Shown one piece after another: positions 43,271 through 52,617 of a stretch of DNA of 64,000 nt. Where the stretch lies: positions 1 through 64,000 of the forward strand of contig JAFXCZ010000016.1 of the NCBI GenBank assembly GCA_017516445.1. The letters run 5' to 3'. The notes below the pieces were generated by a model, which was not told the DNA's origin, did not search any database, and saw only the letters and a list, made by a program, of their open reading frames with translations. The translations under genes were made by a program, and so were the position numbers. Within the stretch, counting starts at the first letter, position 1. Each line of letters starts with the position of its first letter. This stretch comes from Clostridia bacterium (lineage in GTDB: Bacteria; Bacillota; Clostridia; Oscillospirales; Acutalibacteraceae).

Positions 43271-43492
43271 ATGTTTTTTAAAAAAGAACTTTGTATCACC
43301 CGTGATATGAAATATTATGGAGAATTAATCGAGCGTCTTACTCAAAACGGAATAAAATATTCATTTAAGCTAAATTCACCTTTTCATACGGGCAGGTATC
43401 ACGGCGTACCGCTTATCAAAAGTGACGTGGTTTATGAATATAAGATTATGGTTGCGCGTAAGGATTACGATTTAGCAAAAACTCTTTTATAA
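43271..43492 (+). CDS. Small hypothetical protein, DUF2007-like
   Basis: 73 residues. YGELIERLTQNGIKY and KIMVARKDYDLAKTLL resemble the half-domain of DUF2007 putative signalling proteins. Immediately follows dut and ends at a terminator. Function unknown. Confidence 0.6.
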   Translation: MFFKKELCITRDMKYYGELIERLTQNGIKYSFKLNSPFHTGRYHGVPLIKSDVVYEYKIMVARKDYDLAKTLL

Positions 43493-43498
43493 AGTAGA

Positions 43499-43527
43499 AA
43501 CTGACAACTTTGGTTGTCAGTTTTTTG
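43499..43527 (+). terminator. Terminator of the nrdD-nrdG-dut operon
   Basis: AACTGACAAC pairs with GTTGTCAGTT around a short loop, then a T-run. Confidence 0.88.
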
Positions 43528-43588
43528 TTGCATTATGTAAAGTTTAGTGGTATAATAAGAATTCAAAATCTTTTTTTGGAGGGTTATT

Positions 43589-44677
43589 ATGAGCGAGTTA
43601 AAAGCAAAAGCGTTAGAAGCGCTTAAAAATTTTGAAATTGAGGGTAGCGTAAAATCTTGTGAGCCCTACGGTAACGGACATATTAACGATACATTTCTCG
43701 TTATTTGCGATACCCAAAAGGGTGAGCATTGGTATATTCTGCAGTCTATAAATACTAAAATCTTTGTTCCGACCGAAGTTATGAGTAACATAGAAAAGGT
43801 TTGTGACCATTTAAAAACTAAGACCGATAATCCGCGTGAGATTTTGGTGCTTGTTAAAACTACCGATAAAAAGGCATATTTTATTGATGGTGACAATAGA
43901 TGCTGGCGCGTTTATGAGTTTGTTACCGATTCTCTTTGCCTTGAATTGCCTGAAAGTGTTGAAGATTTTAAAGAGTGTGCAAAGGCTTTCGGTAAATTCC
44001 AAAAGAATTTAGCAGATTTCCCTGCCGAGACACTTTATGAAACCATAAAGGATTTCCATAACACCCCTAAAAGATATAAAGACTTTTTAAAAGCGGTTGA
44101 AGAGGACGTTGTAGGCAGAGCCGCAGACGTAAAAGAGGAAATTGAGTTTGTAAAGCAAAGAGAGGCTTTTTATAGCGTACTTCTTGACGCTAACAAAGCT
44201 GGTGAATTACCGCTTCGTGTTAGCCATAATGATACAAAGTCTAATAATGTTATGCTTGATAAAGCTACACGTACAGCGCTTTGCGTTATCGATTTGGATA
44301 CTATTATGCCCGGCTTCTCGGTTACCGACTTTGGTGATTCTATCCGCTTTGGTGCATCTACTGCTGCTGAAGACGAAAAGGATTTAAGCCGTGTTTCACT
44401 TGATATAGAGCTATTTAAAGCATATGTTGACGGCTTTTTAGAGAATCTTAAAGATGATTTCGGCTCAAGCGAAATTATGCTCTTGCCCGAGGGCGCTAAG
44501 ATGATGACGGTTGAATGCGGTATGCGTTTCCTTACAGATTATCTTTCGGGGGATACATATTTTAAAACAAAGTATCCCGAGCATAACCTTGACCGTTGCC
44601 GTACCCAGTTTAAGCTTGTAAAGGAAATGGAAGACAACTGGGATACATTAAAGGAAATAGTTAAACAATATTGCTAA
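43589..44677 (+). CDS. NahK-like N-acetylhexosamine 1-kinase (APH-fold)
   Basis: 362 residues of the aminoglycoside-phosphotransferase fold. The catalytic loop is SHNDTKSNNVMLD and the metal-binding segment VIDLDTIMPGFSVTDFGD. These match the lacto-N-biose pathway kinase that makes GlcNAc-1-P or GalNAc-1-P for GalT. A type 2 galT is 8 kb away on the other strand; no lacto-N-biose phosphorylase is in the window. Alternative: another sugar kinase of the same fold. Confidence 0.75.
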   Translation: MSELKAKALEALKNFEIEGSVKSCEPYGNGHINDTFLVICDTQKGEHWYILQSINTKIFVPTEVMSNIEKVCDHLKTKTDNPREILVLVKTTDKKAYFIDGDNRCWRVYEFVTDSLCLELPESVEDFKECAKAFGKFQKNLADFPAETLYETIKDFHNTPKRYKDFLKAVEEDVVGRAADVKEEIEFVKQREAFYSVLLDANKAGELPLRVSHNDTKSNNVMLDKATRTALCVIDLDTIMPGFSVTDFGDSIRFGASTAAEDEKDLSRVSLDIELFKAYVDGFLENLKDDFGSSEIMLLPEGAKMMTVECGMRFLTDYLSGDTYFKTKYPEHNLDRCRTQFKLVKEMEDNWDTLKEIVKQYC

Positions 44678-44682
44678 AATAA

Positions 44683-44714
44683 AAAAGAAGGTTGAATTTT
44701 CAACCTTCTTTTTG
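44683..44714. terminator. Bidirectional terminator between the NahK-like kinase and uxaC
   Basis: AGAAGGTTG pairs with CAACCTTCT, with A-run and T-run on either side. Confidence 0.88.
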
Positions 44715-44716
44715 CA

Positions 44717-46084
44717 TTAAAACTTAAAATATTCTTTAGCGTTGTAGTAGCAAATACCCTCGATTATGCTCTTAAGTGCTTCATAATCCTTGGGGTAAAG
44801 ACCTTTTTCAACCCAACCGCCTATCATATTGCAGAGTATTCGTCTGAAATATTCGTGTCTTGTGTAGGAAACAAAGCTGCGTGAATCGGTTAACATACCC
44901 ACAAACTTGCCAAGGACACCGAGGTTTGCCAAAGCATCCATCTGTGCTTCCATACCGCTTGCGTTATCGTTAAACCACCAGCCAGAGCCAAACTGAATTT
45001 TAGAAGCTACAGGTCCTTTTTGGAAATTACCGAGCATAGTTCCTAAAACATAGTTATCCTTTGGATTGAGGGTATAAAGAATGGTTTTAGGTAAAACGTC
45101 GTCGGTATCAAGATAATTCATAAATGCAGAAAGCTTTTCTGCGATACAAAGGTCATTGATAGAGTCAAAGCCGGTATCAGCGCCTAGCTTATTAAACATA
45201 CGTGTGTTATTGTTGCGAAGCGCACCAATGTGTAACTGCATTGCCCAACCAAGCTTTGTATATTCAACCGCACAAACGCGGAGCATTGCAGTTTTAAAGG
45301 TATCAATTTCTTCTGAAGTAAGCTCTTCACCCTTTAATTTTTTATTGAATACCGCCTTAGCGTCGCCTATTGCAAAGGGAACATATTCTAAAGCGTGGTC
45401 AGAAAGCTTACATCCGTTCTGGTCGAAGTATGCAATACGCTCTACAATCCAACTGCAAGCCTTTTCAAAGGTGTCAATACCGTTAGCCTCTAAGTATGGT
45501 AAAAATTCACCCTTTTCAATGTTGACAAGCTTGTCTGGGCGGAATGTCGGCAAAACCTTGGTTGAAAAGCCTTGTTCGCGCAACTGTATGTGATATTTTA
45601 AATCATCTGCAGGGTCGTCGGTAGTGCATATAACCTCAACATTTGAATTCTTTATAAGGTTTTGCGCCGAAAAATCGGGACGCTTTAAGTATTCGTTACA
45701 CTTTTCCCAAACCTCTTTAGCATTTTTCTCGCTAAGCGGCTCGTCAATATCAAAATAACGCTTTAGTTCCAAAGCGGTCCAGTGATAAATTGGGTTGCCT
45801 ATAAGGTAGGGCATAACACGGCAGAAACCAACCCATTTTTCATAGCGGTCCTTGTCGCCTGTGATAAATTCTTCATCAATACCAAAGGAACGCATCTGGC
45901 GCCATTTATAGTGGTCGCCACCCAAAAATAAATCGTAAGCATCCTCAAAACGATAGTCTTCTGCTATCATTTTGGGCACTAAATGGCAATGATAGTCAAT
46001 AATCGGTAAGCTTTCTGCATAATCGTGGTAAAGCTTTTTGGCGGTTTCGTTAGTAAGGAAAAAATCTTTATTAATAATACCCAT
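44717..46084 (-). CDS. uxaC: Glucuronate isomerase UxaC
   Basis: 455 residues. Amidohydrolase-like barrel with YHCHLVPKMIAEDY near the N-terminus holding the metal histidines; MQLHIGALRNNN and FVGMLTDSRSF are typical of the family. It converts glucuronate to fructuronate or galacturonate to tagaturonate. ATG 46084 with AGAGGAG upstream is the family start; an upstream open frame crosses a tRNA gene and is not used. No uxuA/uxuB nearby. Confidence 0.95.
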   Translation of the reverse strand: MGIINKDFFLTNETAKKLYHDYAESLPIIDYHCHLVPKMIAEDYRFEDAYDLFLGGDHYKWRQMRSFGIDEEFITGDKDRYEKWVGFCRVMPYLIGNPIYHWTALELKRYFDIDEPLSEKNAKEVWEKCNEYLKRPDFSAQNLIKNSNVEVICTTDDPADDLKYHIQLREQGFSTKVLPTFRPDKLVNIEKGEFLPYLEANGIDTFEKACSWIVERIAYFDQNGCKLSDHALEYVPFAIGDAKAVFNKKLKGEELTSEEIDTFKTAMLRVCAVEYTKLGWAMQLHIGALRNNNTRMFNKLGADTGFDSINDLCIAEKLSAFMNYLDTDDVLPKTILYTLNPKDNYVLGTMLGNFQKGPVASKIQFGSGWWFNDNASGMEAQMDALANLGVLGKFVGMLTDSRSFVSYTRHEYFRRILCNMIGGWVEKGLYPKDYEALKSIIEGICYYNAKEYFKF

Positions 46085-46147
46085 ACTAAAACTCCTCTTT
46101 AATACTTTTAAATAAGGAATCATACGAAAGGTATGATTCCTTAGGTT

Positions 46148-46236
46148 TGGCGGAGACGGCGAGATTCGAACTCGCGGGGGATTGCTCCCTAACTGATTTC
46201 GAGTCAGCCCCGTTATGACCACTTCGATACGTCTCC
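46148..46236 (-). tRNA. tRNA-Ser(CGA) with encoded CCA
   Basis: The acceptor arms GGAGACG and CGTCTCC pair, the T arm is GCGAG/CTCGC, and a long variable arm (GGGAGC..CCC) is characteristic of serine tRNA. The anticodon loop CTCGAAA gives anticodon CGA, reading UCG. The CCA end is encoded (46148-46150). No terminator separates it clearly from uxaC. Confidence 0.95.
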
Positions 46237-46286
46237 ATATATGTTAAACCCCATAAGGAGTATAACGCAATATTCTGTTTTTACCG

Positions 46287-46333
46287 AACGGGGCGCCCCG
46301 TTATGATTTGAACAGGTCCCTGTTTTGATACGT
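46287..46333 (-). repeat. Degenerate duplicate of the tRNA-Ser 5' half with palindrome
   Basis: The tRNA segment GCCCCGTTATGA is repeated exactly at 46295-46306, and GATACGT at 46327-46333 also matches the tRNA. Between them the D-arm part is replaced by a hairpin (ACAGG/CCTGT). A perfect 16-bp palindrome (46287-46302) starts the duplicate. Confidence 0.6.
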
Positions 46334-46468
46334 TTATGTGTATGTTAAATGCCTATATATTATAAGTAATTTAACGCAAATTGTCAAGGGTAAAATGCTT
46401 TGAAATGTTGACAAACAAAATTACTTTAAGTATAATAAGTTAAAATTGGTTTATATGGGGTGGTTTGT

Positions 46469-47617
46469 GTGTTTGAAAGGACAAAAAAGCTGTGTGATGC
46501 ATTTGTAAAAACGGGTGTGCCGGGTATAGACCTTGCGGTTTATAAGGATGGCGAATGCGTTTTGCGATATATGACAGGGTATTCGGATGTAGAGAATAAA
46601 ATTCCCCTTAAAGGCAATGAGCGTTATAATATATACTCCTGCTCAAAACCGATAACCTGTGTTGCGGCGTTACAGCTTTGGGAGAAGGGCTTATTTTCTC
46701 TTGAAGATAAATTAAGCGACTATATGCCTGAGTTTGAAAATATGACCGTTAAAACCGAAGACGGCGTTAAACCCGCACAAAATCCCATATTGATTAAGCA
46801 TTTATTTACAATGAGTGCAGGATTTGATTATTATCTTACCACTGAAAATATTTTACAGTGTAAGGAAGATACTTCCGGTAGATGCCCTACACGCGAGCTT
46901 ATGAAATATTTGGCAAAGGACCCGCTCGAATTTGAGCCGGGAAGCTTTTGGCGTTATGGTTTGAGTCACGACGTTTTAGCAGCATTGGTTGAGGTTATTA
47001 CAGGTCAGCGGTATGAAGAATACGTAAAAGAAAACATATTCAAACCACTTGGAATGGATAATACTTCATTCCTCCTAACACCCGATGAAATTGAAACGGT
47101 ATCTTGCCAGTACCGTTATAATTGGCAGGAGAAAAAGCCACTTCCGTGCGGCAAGGATGTACAGACCTTTAAGCTTGGTACTGAATACGCAAGCGGCGGT
47201 GCCGGCTGTATTTCTACTGTTGACGATTACATAAAATTCTTGGAAGCCATACGTGTTGGCGGTAAAATAATCAAAAAAGAAACGGTTGAGATGATGGCAA
47301 CCGATATGCTGACCGACGCACAGCGCGAGGTTTATTGGAAAAACGAAAATCACGGATATGGCTTGGGTGTCCGCACACCGAAAAAGGATAGCATATATAC
47401 AGACTTCGGTTGGGACGGCGCGGCAGGTGCTTTTATGGCGGTAGATGTCCCTCATGGTGTTTCTATTTATTCAGCACAGCACGTGCTTTCGGGCTCTAAT
47501 GATGCTGTTCGTGGTTGGATTTATGCTTATGTAATGTCAGATCTTTTCGGTGATGAAAGATATACCGAGCTTATAAATACAAGCGAACTCCTTAAAAGTC
47601 ACAATTTAATTTTTTAA
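46469..47617 (+). CDS. Serine hydrolase, beta-lactamase/class C type
   Basis: 382 residues, no signal peptide. The SxxK motif lies in NIYSCSKPI (serine 57, lysine 60 counted from this start), the tyrosine motif in FWRYGLSHDVL, and a late GWDGAAGAF replaces the usual KTG-type loop. Members include esterases, peptidases and carbohydrate esterases. It is cytoplasmic. It sits next to the AraC/sugar operon. GTG 46469 is favoured by GGGG eight bases upstream; GTG 46460 is an alternative. Confidence 0.8.
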   Translation: MFERTKKLCDAFVKTGVPGIDLAVYKDGECVLRYMTGYSDVENKIPLKGNERYNIYSCSKPITCVAALQLWEKGLFSLEDKLSDYMPEFENMTVKTEDGVKPAQNPILIKHLFTMSAGFDYYLTTENILQCKEDTSGRCPTRELMKYLAKDPLEFEPGSFWRYGLSHDVLAALVEVITGQRYEEYVKENIFKPLGMDNTSFLLTPDEIETVSCQYRYNWQEKKPLPCGKDVQTFKLGTEYASGGAGCISTVDDYIKFLEAIRVGGKIIKKETVEMMATDMLTDAQREVYWKNENHGYGLGVRTPKKDSIYTDFGWDGAAGAFMAVDVPHGVSIYSAQHVLSGSNDAVRGWIYAYVMSDLFGDERYTELINTSELLKSHNLIF

Positions 47618-47623
47618 ATATAA

Positions 47624-47656
47624 AAGCTGAGTGAATTTTCACTCAGCTTTTGTGCT
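47624..47656. terminator. Bidirectional terminator
   Basis: AAAGCTGAGTGAA pairs with TTCACTCAGCTTT; serves the serine hydrolase gene and, in reverse, the AraC gene. Confidence 0.88.
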
Positions 47657-47657
47657 T

Positions 47658-48497
47658 TTAGGTGTCATTATTGTTTTGCTTTCGCATATTTTGAAGATAC
47701 TTGTTAGGTGAAATTCCGCAATATTTTTTAAAGCTTTTGCTAAAATGGTAAATATCTGAAAAATGAAGCTCTAAGGCGATTTCTTCAATTGAAAATGTAT
47801 CAAGCAAAAGCATTTGTTTGGCCTTTTCAATGCGGCGCTTCTGACGGAAATCAATGGGGTTATCACCGCTGTATTCACGAAAAAGTCTCCTGAAATACCC
47901 TTCGCTTACACCACACACTTTTGCAATTTCTTCAATCGTTTTGTTGGAATTGTTTTCAAGCAAATCTATTCCTGCGCGAATATAAGAGTATTTATTATTT
48001 ACAATTGTACTGCGACGATTTTTACATATATGGGCGAAAATTCGGTAAATAACAGAGGTGATTTCGGGTACGCAAACGAGATTTTTTTTAAACTCTTCCG
48101 ACGCCATATCAATAGCTAACCCTAAAGACATATCAACGTCTTTTATACAAATTTTAGGAGAAGCGGCAGGGCAGATATCGTCACCCTTTGTGTCGGTTAA
48201 TTGAAAGTGAAAAACAATACTGTCAACCTGGTTTGGCTCGGTTTCAAAAAATTCGACAATATATTCAAGCCCTTTCACCATATACGCAAGCTGATTTTTT
48301 TTGATAAATAAGGTTTTACCGCTTTTATCAATTATTTTACCGCTGCAATTTTTAAACCATAATAGCGTATGTGACGGCTTTGGCTTGCCTAAACAGGAGT
48401 ATATATTTTTGCGTTCGTACCAGTTTTGCGGCTTTGCTAAAGGCTCACTTATAGTAAAATCGGTATAATATAAATCTTCAAAAGGAACAAGCTTCAT
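47658..48497 (-). CDS. AraC-family transcriptional regulator
   Basis: 279 residues. An N-terminal cupin-like sensor domain (about 1-170) is followed by two helix-turn-helix motifs: KTIEEIAKVCGVSEGYFRRL and the second FSIEEIALELHFSDIYHFSKS. The C-terminal signature GISPNKYLQ is present. It is divergent from the 48646-59886 operon, and the 32-bp palindrome at 48546-48577 lies between them, so it most probably activates that operon in response to its substrate. Confidence 0.92.
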   Translation of the reverse strand: MKLVPFEDLYYTDFTISEPLAKPQNWYERKNIYSCLGKPKPSHTLLWFKNCSGKIIDKSGKTLFIKKNQLAYMVKGLEYIVEFFETEPNQVDSIVFHFQLTDTKGDDICPAASPKICIKDVDMSLGLAIDMASEEFKKNLVCVPEITSVIYRIFAHICKNRRSTIVNNKYSYIRAGIDLLENNSNKTIEEIAKVCGVSEGYFRRLFREYSGDNPIDFRQKRRIEKAKQMLLLDTFSIEEIALELHFSDIYHFSKSFKKYCGISPNKYLQNMRKQNNNDT

Positions 48498-48545
48498 ACA
48501 GCACCTCCAACCTTGTTGATTATATTATAACATAACTTTTCTAAA

Positions 48546-48613
48546 ATTGAAACGTTTTTTACAAAAAATGTTTCAATTATAACATTTATTATTTTTGGGA
48601 CGGTTGATATAAT
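48546..48613. promoter_or_regulatory. Probable AraC operator and operon promoter
   Basis: The palindrome is ATTGAAAC (48546-48553) and GTTTCAAT (48570-48577), with central runs of T and A that also nearly pair. A -10 TATAAT lies at 48608-48613 without a good -35 at 17 bases, as expected for an activator-dependent promoter; the palindrome ends just upstream of the -35 position. On the minus strand a TATAAT at 48524-48529 would serve the AraC gene, with the palindrome over its -35. Confidence 0.65.
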
Positions 48614-48645
48614 TTTTATGTAAATATGATAGAAAGAAGTATAGT

Positions 48646-50049
48646 ATGTTTGATTATAAAGTAAAAATTGGTCTTGTAGCTATGCGTAGAAATACGACTG
48701 ACAGACCACGCGGCACATTTCTTACATGGTATTCGGCTGAACAGCGCGGTAAAAAGTTTGTAGATTACATAGAGGAAAACTTTACAACCGATAAGGTAAG
48801 CTTTGTTGATAACAAAGGAATAGGTATAGAAAACCTTGTATTTGATGATGCTTCAGCTAAAGAGGTTGTTGAACGCTTTAAAAATGAAAAAGTTGACGCG
48901 GTTATGATTATCAACTGTAACTTCGGTAACGAAGAAGCTGCCGCTGACATTGCTGAGGCTCTCGGTAAACCCGTTCTTTTGTGGGCTCCTTTGGATGATG
49001 AATATTATGTAGATGGTATGCGACCTACCGATTCGCAATGTGGCCTTTTTGGTGTGTCACGCCAAATGCAACGCTACCACATTCCTTTCTCACATTTGCC
49101 TTGTTGCAGGGTAGAAAGCGATGAATTCAAAGAAGGCTTTGAAAGTTTTGTAAGAGTTGCTTGTATGGTTAAAAACTTTAAGGGTATGCGTATCGGTCAG
49201 GTTGGTGCCCGTCCCGCACCGTTTTTCTCGGTTATCTGGAATGAGGGCGAGTTAATGGAAAAGTTTGGCATTCGTATTATTCCTATTAACTTTGCGATTA
49301 TACAACAAAGAATGAAAACTGCCGAAACCGATTATGCGGATGAAATTGCTGAGTACGAGCAATATTTCTTAACCAATTACGAGCTTGACGATTTAACACC
49401 TAAATACATAAAGCCTATGGCTACAATGGTAGCTATGTATAAGCACTTGTTTGAGGAATTCAACCTTGATGTTATTTCTGCCGAGTGCTGGACAGCAACT
49501 CCTGTTATGTTTGACGGCCTGGCACCCTGTGCGCTTTACGGTTTGCTTAATGAAATGGGTTATATGATTGCTTGTGAAAGCGATATGCACTGCGCTATGA
49601 CTATGGCACTTCTTAAATGTGCAACACTCGGCGAGGGAAGACCGCTTTTTGGTGAGTTTACAGTCCGCCATCCTGAAAATAGAAATGCAGAGCTTTTATG
49701 GCACTGCGGGCCTTTCTCTGTAAGCGAAAAGGCAGAGGGAACAAAGGCACGTCTTGTGAATCAACGTGCATGGCTTCGTGCTAAGGACGGAACATATACA
49801 GTAGCCCGTATAGACCAAGAGAGTGGTAACTATATGATATTGCCTTTAGTTTGTAAAACAACCGAAGGGCCCGAGACTCACGGCACATATATCTGGGGTG
49901 AGTTTGAAAACCTACAAGCTGTTGAAGACAGACTTATAGACGGACCGTATATTCACCACTTTGTTGAGATGCAAGGTGATTACACAAAAGAAATCAAAGA
50001 GTTTTGCAAATACTTTCCAAACCTTAAAGTTGACGAAAGTGTTAAATAA
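48646..50049 (+). CDS. L-fucose/arabinose isomerase family protein
   Basis: 467 residues, shorter than classical FucI. MRIGQVGARPAPFFSVIWNE and FDVISAE-like ISAECWTATPVM, then ACESDMHCAMTM, show the C-terminal isomerase domain with acidic metal ligands (E in SAECW, D in CESD). It is likely an aldose-ketose isomerase of an unidentified sugar. It is the first gene of the AraC-controlled operon; the kinases and aldolase downstream fit phosphorylation and cleavage of its product. Confidence 0.8.
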   Translation: MFDYKVKIGLVAMRRNTTDRPRGTFLTWYSAEQRGKKFVDYIEENFTTDKVSFVDNKGIGIENLVFDDASAKEVVERFKNEKVDAVMIINCNFGNEEAAADIAEALGKPVLLWAPLDDEYYVDGMRPTDSQCGLFGVSRQMQRYHIPFSHLPCCRVESDEFKEGFESFVRVACMVKNFKGMRIGQVGARPAPFFSVIWNEGELMEKFGIRIIPINFAIIQQRMKTAETDYADEIAEYEQYFLTNYELDDLTPKYIKPMATMVAMYKHLFEEFNLDVISAECWTATPVMFDGLAPCALYGLLNEMGYMIACESDMHCAMTMALLKCATLGEGRPLFGEFTVRHPENRNAELLWHCGPFSVSEKAEGTKARLVNQRAWLRAKDGTYTVARIDQESGNYMILPLVCKTTEGPETHGTYIWGEFENLQAVEDRLIDGPYIHHFVEMQGDYTKEIKEFCKYFPNLKVDESVK

Positions 50050-50075
50050 TAAATAATTTTAAAGGAGATATAAAA

Positions 50076-51512
50076 ATGCAGTATCAAATGAATGAATTTT
50101 TGTTTGCAATGATTTTGACCGAGCTTGAAGATGCAGTCGGTAAAGAAAATTGCTCCACAAGAGCAATTGACAAGGTGACACACAGTGTTGACTATTATTG
50201 GTTATCACGTATGTGGGCTGACCGCGGCTGCCGTATGCCTGAGGCAGACTTTGTTGTTTGCCCCGAAAATGCAACCGAGGTTTCAAAGGTTGTAAAGATT
50301 GCTAATTACTATAAACTCCCTGTAACCACTTGGGGTGCAGGCGGCGGTACACAGGGCGGTGCTATCCCTGTTTGCGGCGGTATCATTCTCGACACCAAGA
50401 GAATGAACAAGATTTACGAGGTTAATACTGACGGTATGTACATAGAATGCGGCACCGGTGCTATATATAAGCACATTGAATGGGCTGCAAACGAGGTTGG
50501 TAAGGCAACAATGCATTATCCGTCTTCGCTTACTTGCTCAACCGTTGGCGGCTTCTTGGCTCACCGCGGTATCGGTGTTGTTTCTACAAAATACGGTAAA
50601 ATCGACGATATGGTACTTAAGATGGAGGTTGTACTTCCTAACGGTGATATTATTGAAACCTGCTCTGCTCCTAAGCACGCTGCAGGTCCTGACCTTAACC
50701 AGATTTTTATCGGCTCTGAGGGCACTCTTGGTATTATCACAAAGGCACAGATTCGTATTTTTGACCAGCCTGAAGAAAGACGTTTCCGCGGCTTCTTGTT
50801 CCAAGATATGAGCGGTGCTTTTAAGGCTTCCCGCGAGCTTTTACAGAAATTCAAGCCCTCTGTTATGCGTCTGTATGACGAAGCTGAAACCGCTTCTCTT
50901 ATTAAGAAAATCGTAGGTGTTGAGCGTAAGGGTGCGTTTATGAACGTAGCTTACGAAGGCGTTAAAGAAATGGTTGAAGTAGAAGAAAAGATTCTTCTTG
51001 AAACTTTTGCTAAATATGGCGCTGAAGACTTAGGTAGTGAATACGGCGAAAAATGGTGGAAGGAAAAGATTACATTCTTCTATCCCGGTCATATGATGGA
51101 TATTCCGCAGATGTTCGGTACAATGGATACAATTGCTCCTTACGGCAAGATTGAAGAAATCTACTGGGCTATGAAAGAGGCTATTGAAACCAACTTCCCA
51201 CAGGCTAAGTTTATTGCTCACTTCTCACACTGGTATGAGTGGGGCGCAATGGTTTATGACCGCTTTATTGTTGACGGTAAGGATGTACCGCAAGACCCTG
51301 TTGAAGCACTCCGTCTCCATCAGGCTATCTGGACCTGCGGTGTAAGAACTGCTCTCGCTCACGGCGGTGTTGTTAATGACCACCACGGTGTTGGCATTAA
51401 GCTTGGTAGACTTATGAAAGAACAGTATGGCCCTGCAATGCAGGTATTTGAAGGACTTAAAAAGACACTTGACCCCAACGGTATTATGAATCCGTTCAAG
51501 TTGGGACTTTAA
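50076..51512 (+). CDS. FAD-binding oxidoreductase, GlcD/alkyl-DHAP-synthase type
   Basis: 478 residues. PCMH FAD-binding segments: PVTTWGAGGGTQGGAIPVCG, SLTCSTVGGFLAHRGIGVVSTKYG, and LNQIFIGSEGTLGIITKA. A C-terminal cap ends in AHGGVVNDHHGVGIK, reminiscent of the histidine motif in alkyl-DHAP synthase. These enzymes oxidise 2-hydroxy acids, sugars or sugar alcohols and pass electrons on. The Fe-S gene is 17 bases downstream and the fused ETF is in the same operon, so an ETF-linked dehydrogenase is likely. Confidence 0.85.
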   Translation: MQYQMNEFLFAMILTELEDAVGKENCSTRAIDKVTHSVDYYWLSRMWADRGCRMPEADFVVCPENATEVSKVVKIANYYKLPVTTWGAGGGTQGGAIPVCGGIILDTKRMNKIYEVNTDGMYIECGTGAIYKHIEWAANEVGKATMHYPSSLTCSTVGGFLAHRGIGVVSTKYGKIDDMVLKMEVVLPNGDIIETCSAPKHAAGPDLNQIFIGSEGTLGIITKAQIRIFDQPEERRFRGFLFQDMSGAFKASRELLQKFKPSVMRLYDEAETASLIKKIVGVERKGAFMNVAYEGVKEMVEVEEKILLETFAKYGAEDLGSEYGEKWWKEKITFFYPGHMMDIPQMFGTMDTIAPYGKIEEIYWAMKEAIETNFPQAKFIAHFSHWYEWGAMVYDRFIVDGKDVPQDPVEALRLHQAIWTCGVRTALAHGGVVNDHHGVGIKLGRLMKEQYGPAMQVFEGLKKTLDPNGIMNPFKLGL

Positions 51513-51529
51513 TAGGGAGGTAAGTTAAT

Positions 51530-52615
51530 ATGATTATGTCAGAAAAATGTAAACAGCATGTTGATTCCTGCCGTTTCTGCTGGATGTGCCATCACATTTG
51601 CCCTATAGGTAATGCAACAGGTCAGGAAAGAAATACAGCAAGAGCAAGAGCACTTGGTATCTCTCTTGTAAACCGTGAGGCTATTGACCTTAGTGAAATT
51701 ATGGATAACATTTACGAGTGCTGCACCTGTGGTGCTTGTGTTCACGACTGTGTAACAGGCTGGGACCCTGTAATGTTTACTAAGGAAACCCGTCTTCAAG
51801 CAGCCCTTGAAGGTAAGCTTCCCGAATATATTATGACACTTGTTTCTAACTGTATTGAAACAGGTAATGCTTATGGCAAAACCGCTACCTGTGACTGCTT
51901 GACTGAGGCTATTAAGGCTCACGCTGATAAAAAGGATACACTTCTTTTCTTAGGTGTAGATGCTAAATTTATGGCATGCGAGCAGGCTTTAAAGGCTATT
52001 AAGGTTTTAGACAAAGCAGGCGTAGATTTCTCTGTAATGGAAAACGAACTCCCCAGCGGTGTTCAGCTTGACTTCCTTATCGGTGCCGCTAATGAAACTA
52101 AGGCTCAGATGGAGGCTTGCGCTAAGGCTTTGGGTGAATACAAGACAGTTGTAGTATACGACCCCAACGATGCTAAGGCTATTAAGCAGCTTTATAAAGA
52201 ATACGGTATTGAAGTTAAGGCTAACGTTGTTACATATACAAGCTTTGTTGCAGGTCTTATCAAAGACGGCAAGTTAGAGGCTAAAAACACAGGCAAGGCT
52301 GTTGTATTCCAAGACCCATATCAGTTATCACGCGATTTAGAAGAAACCGAAGAGGCAAGAGAAATTGTTATGTCTTATGCAGTTCTTGGTGAAATGCTTC
52401 TCAACCGCGCTGAAACCGTTTGGGCTGGTAACATTCTTATGGCTCAGTATATGCCCGAAATTATTAAAAAGGTAGCAGAGCGTAGAATATTCAACGCTAC
52501 AAGCATTGGTGCTAATACAATTGTTACTGCTTGTGTTTCCGAATATGTTTCACTCAAGGCAGTAGCAAAGGATGTAGAAATTTTATCTTTAGAAGATTTG
52601 ATTTTAGGTGAATAA
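51530..52615 (+). CDS. Fe-S protein, GlcF/LutA-like
   Basis: 361 residues. Two [4Fe-4S] ferredoxin-type motifs are at CRFCWMCHHICPIG and CCTCGACVHDCVTG (residues about 10-75). The C-terminal half has a CCG-like domain with few cysteines. In GlcDEF-type dehydrogenases this subunit takes electrons from the flavoprotein. GGGAGGT precedes the ATG. Pairs with the flavoprotein upstream and EtfBA. Confidence 0.85.
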   Translation: MIMSEKCKQHVDSCRFCWMCHHICPIGNATGQERNTARARALGISLVNREAIDLSEIMDNIYECCTCGACVHDCVTGWDPVMFTKETRLQAALEGKLPEYIMTLVSNCIETGNAYGKTATCDCLTEAIKAHADKKDTLLFLGVDAKFMACEQALKAIKVLDKAGVDFSVMENELPSGVQLDFLIGAANETKAQMEACAKALGEYKTVVVYDPNDAKAIKQLYKEYGIEVKANVVTYTSFVAGLIKDGKLEAKNTGKAVVFQDPYQLSRDLEETEEAREIVMSYAVLGEMLLNRAETVWAGNILMAQYMPEIIKKVAERRIFNATSIGANTIVTACVSEYVSLKAVAKDVEILSLEDLILGE

Positions 52616-52617
52616 TT

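Noticed and set aside
46085..46222. 46-residue upstream extension of uxaC
   Set aside because: It runs through the tRNA-Ser gene; the family start with AGAGGAG is at 46084.
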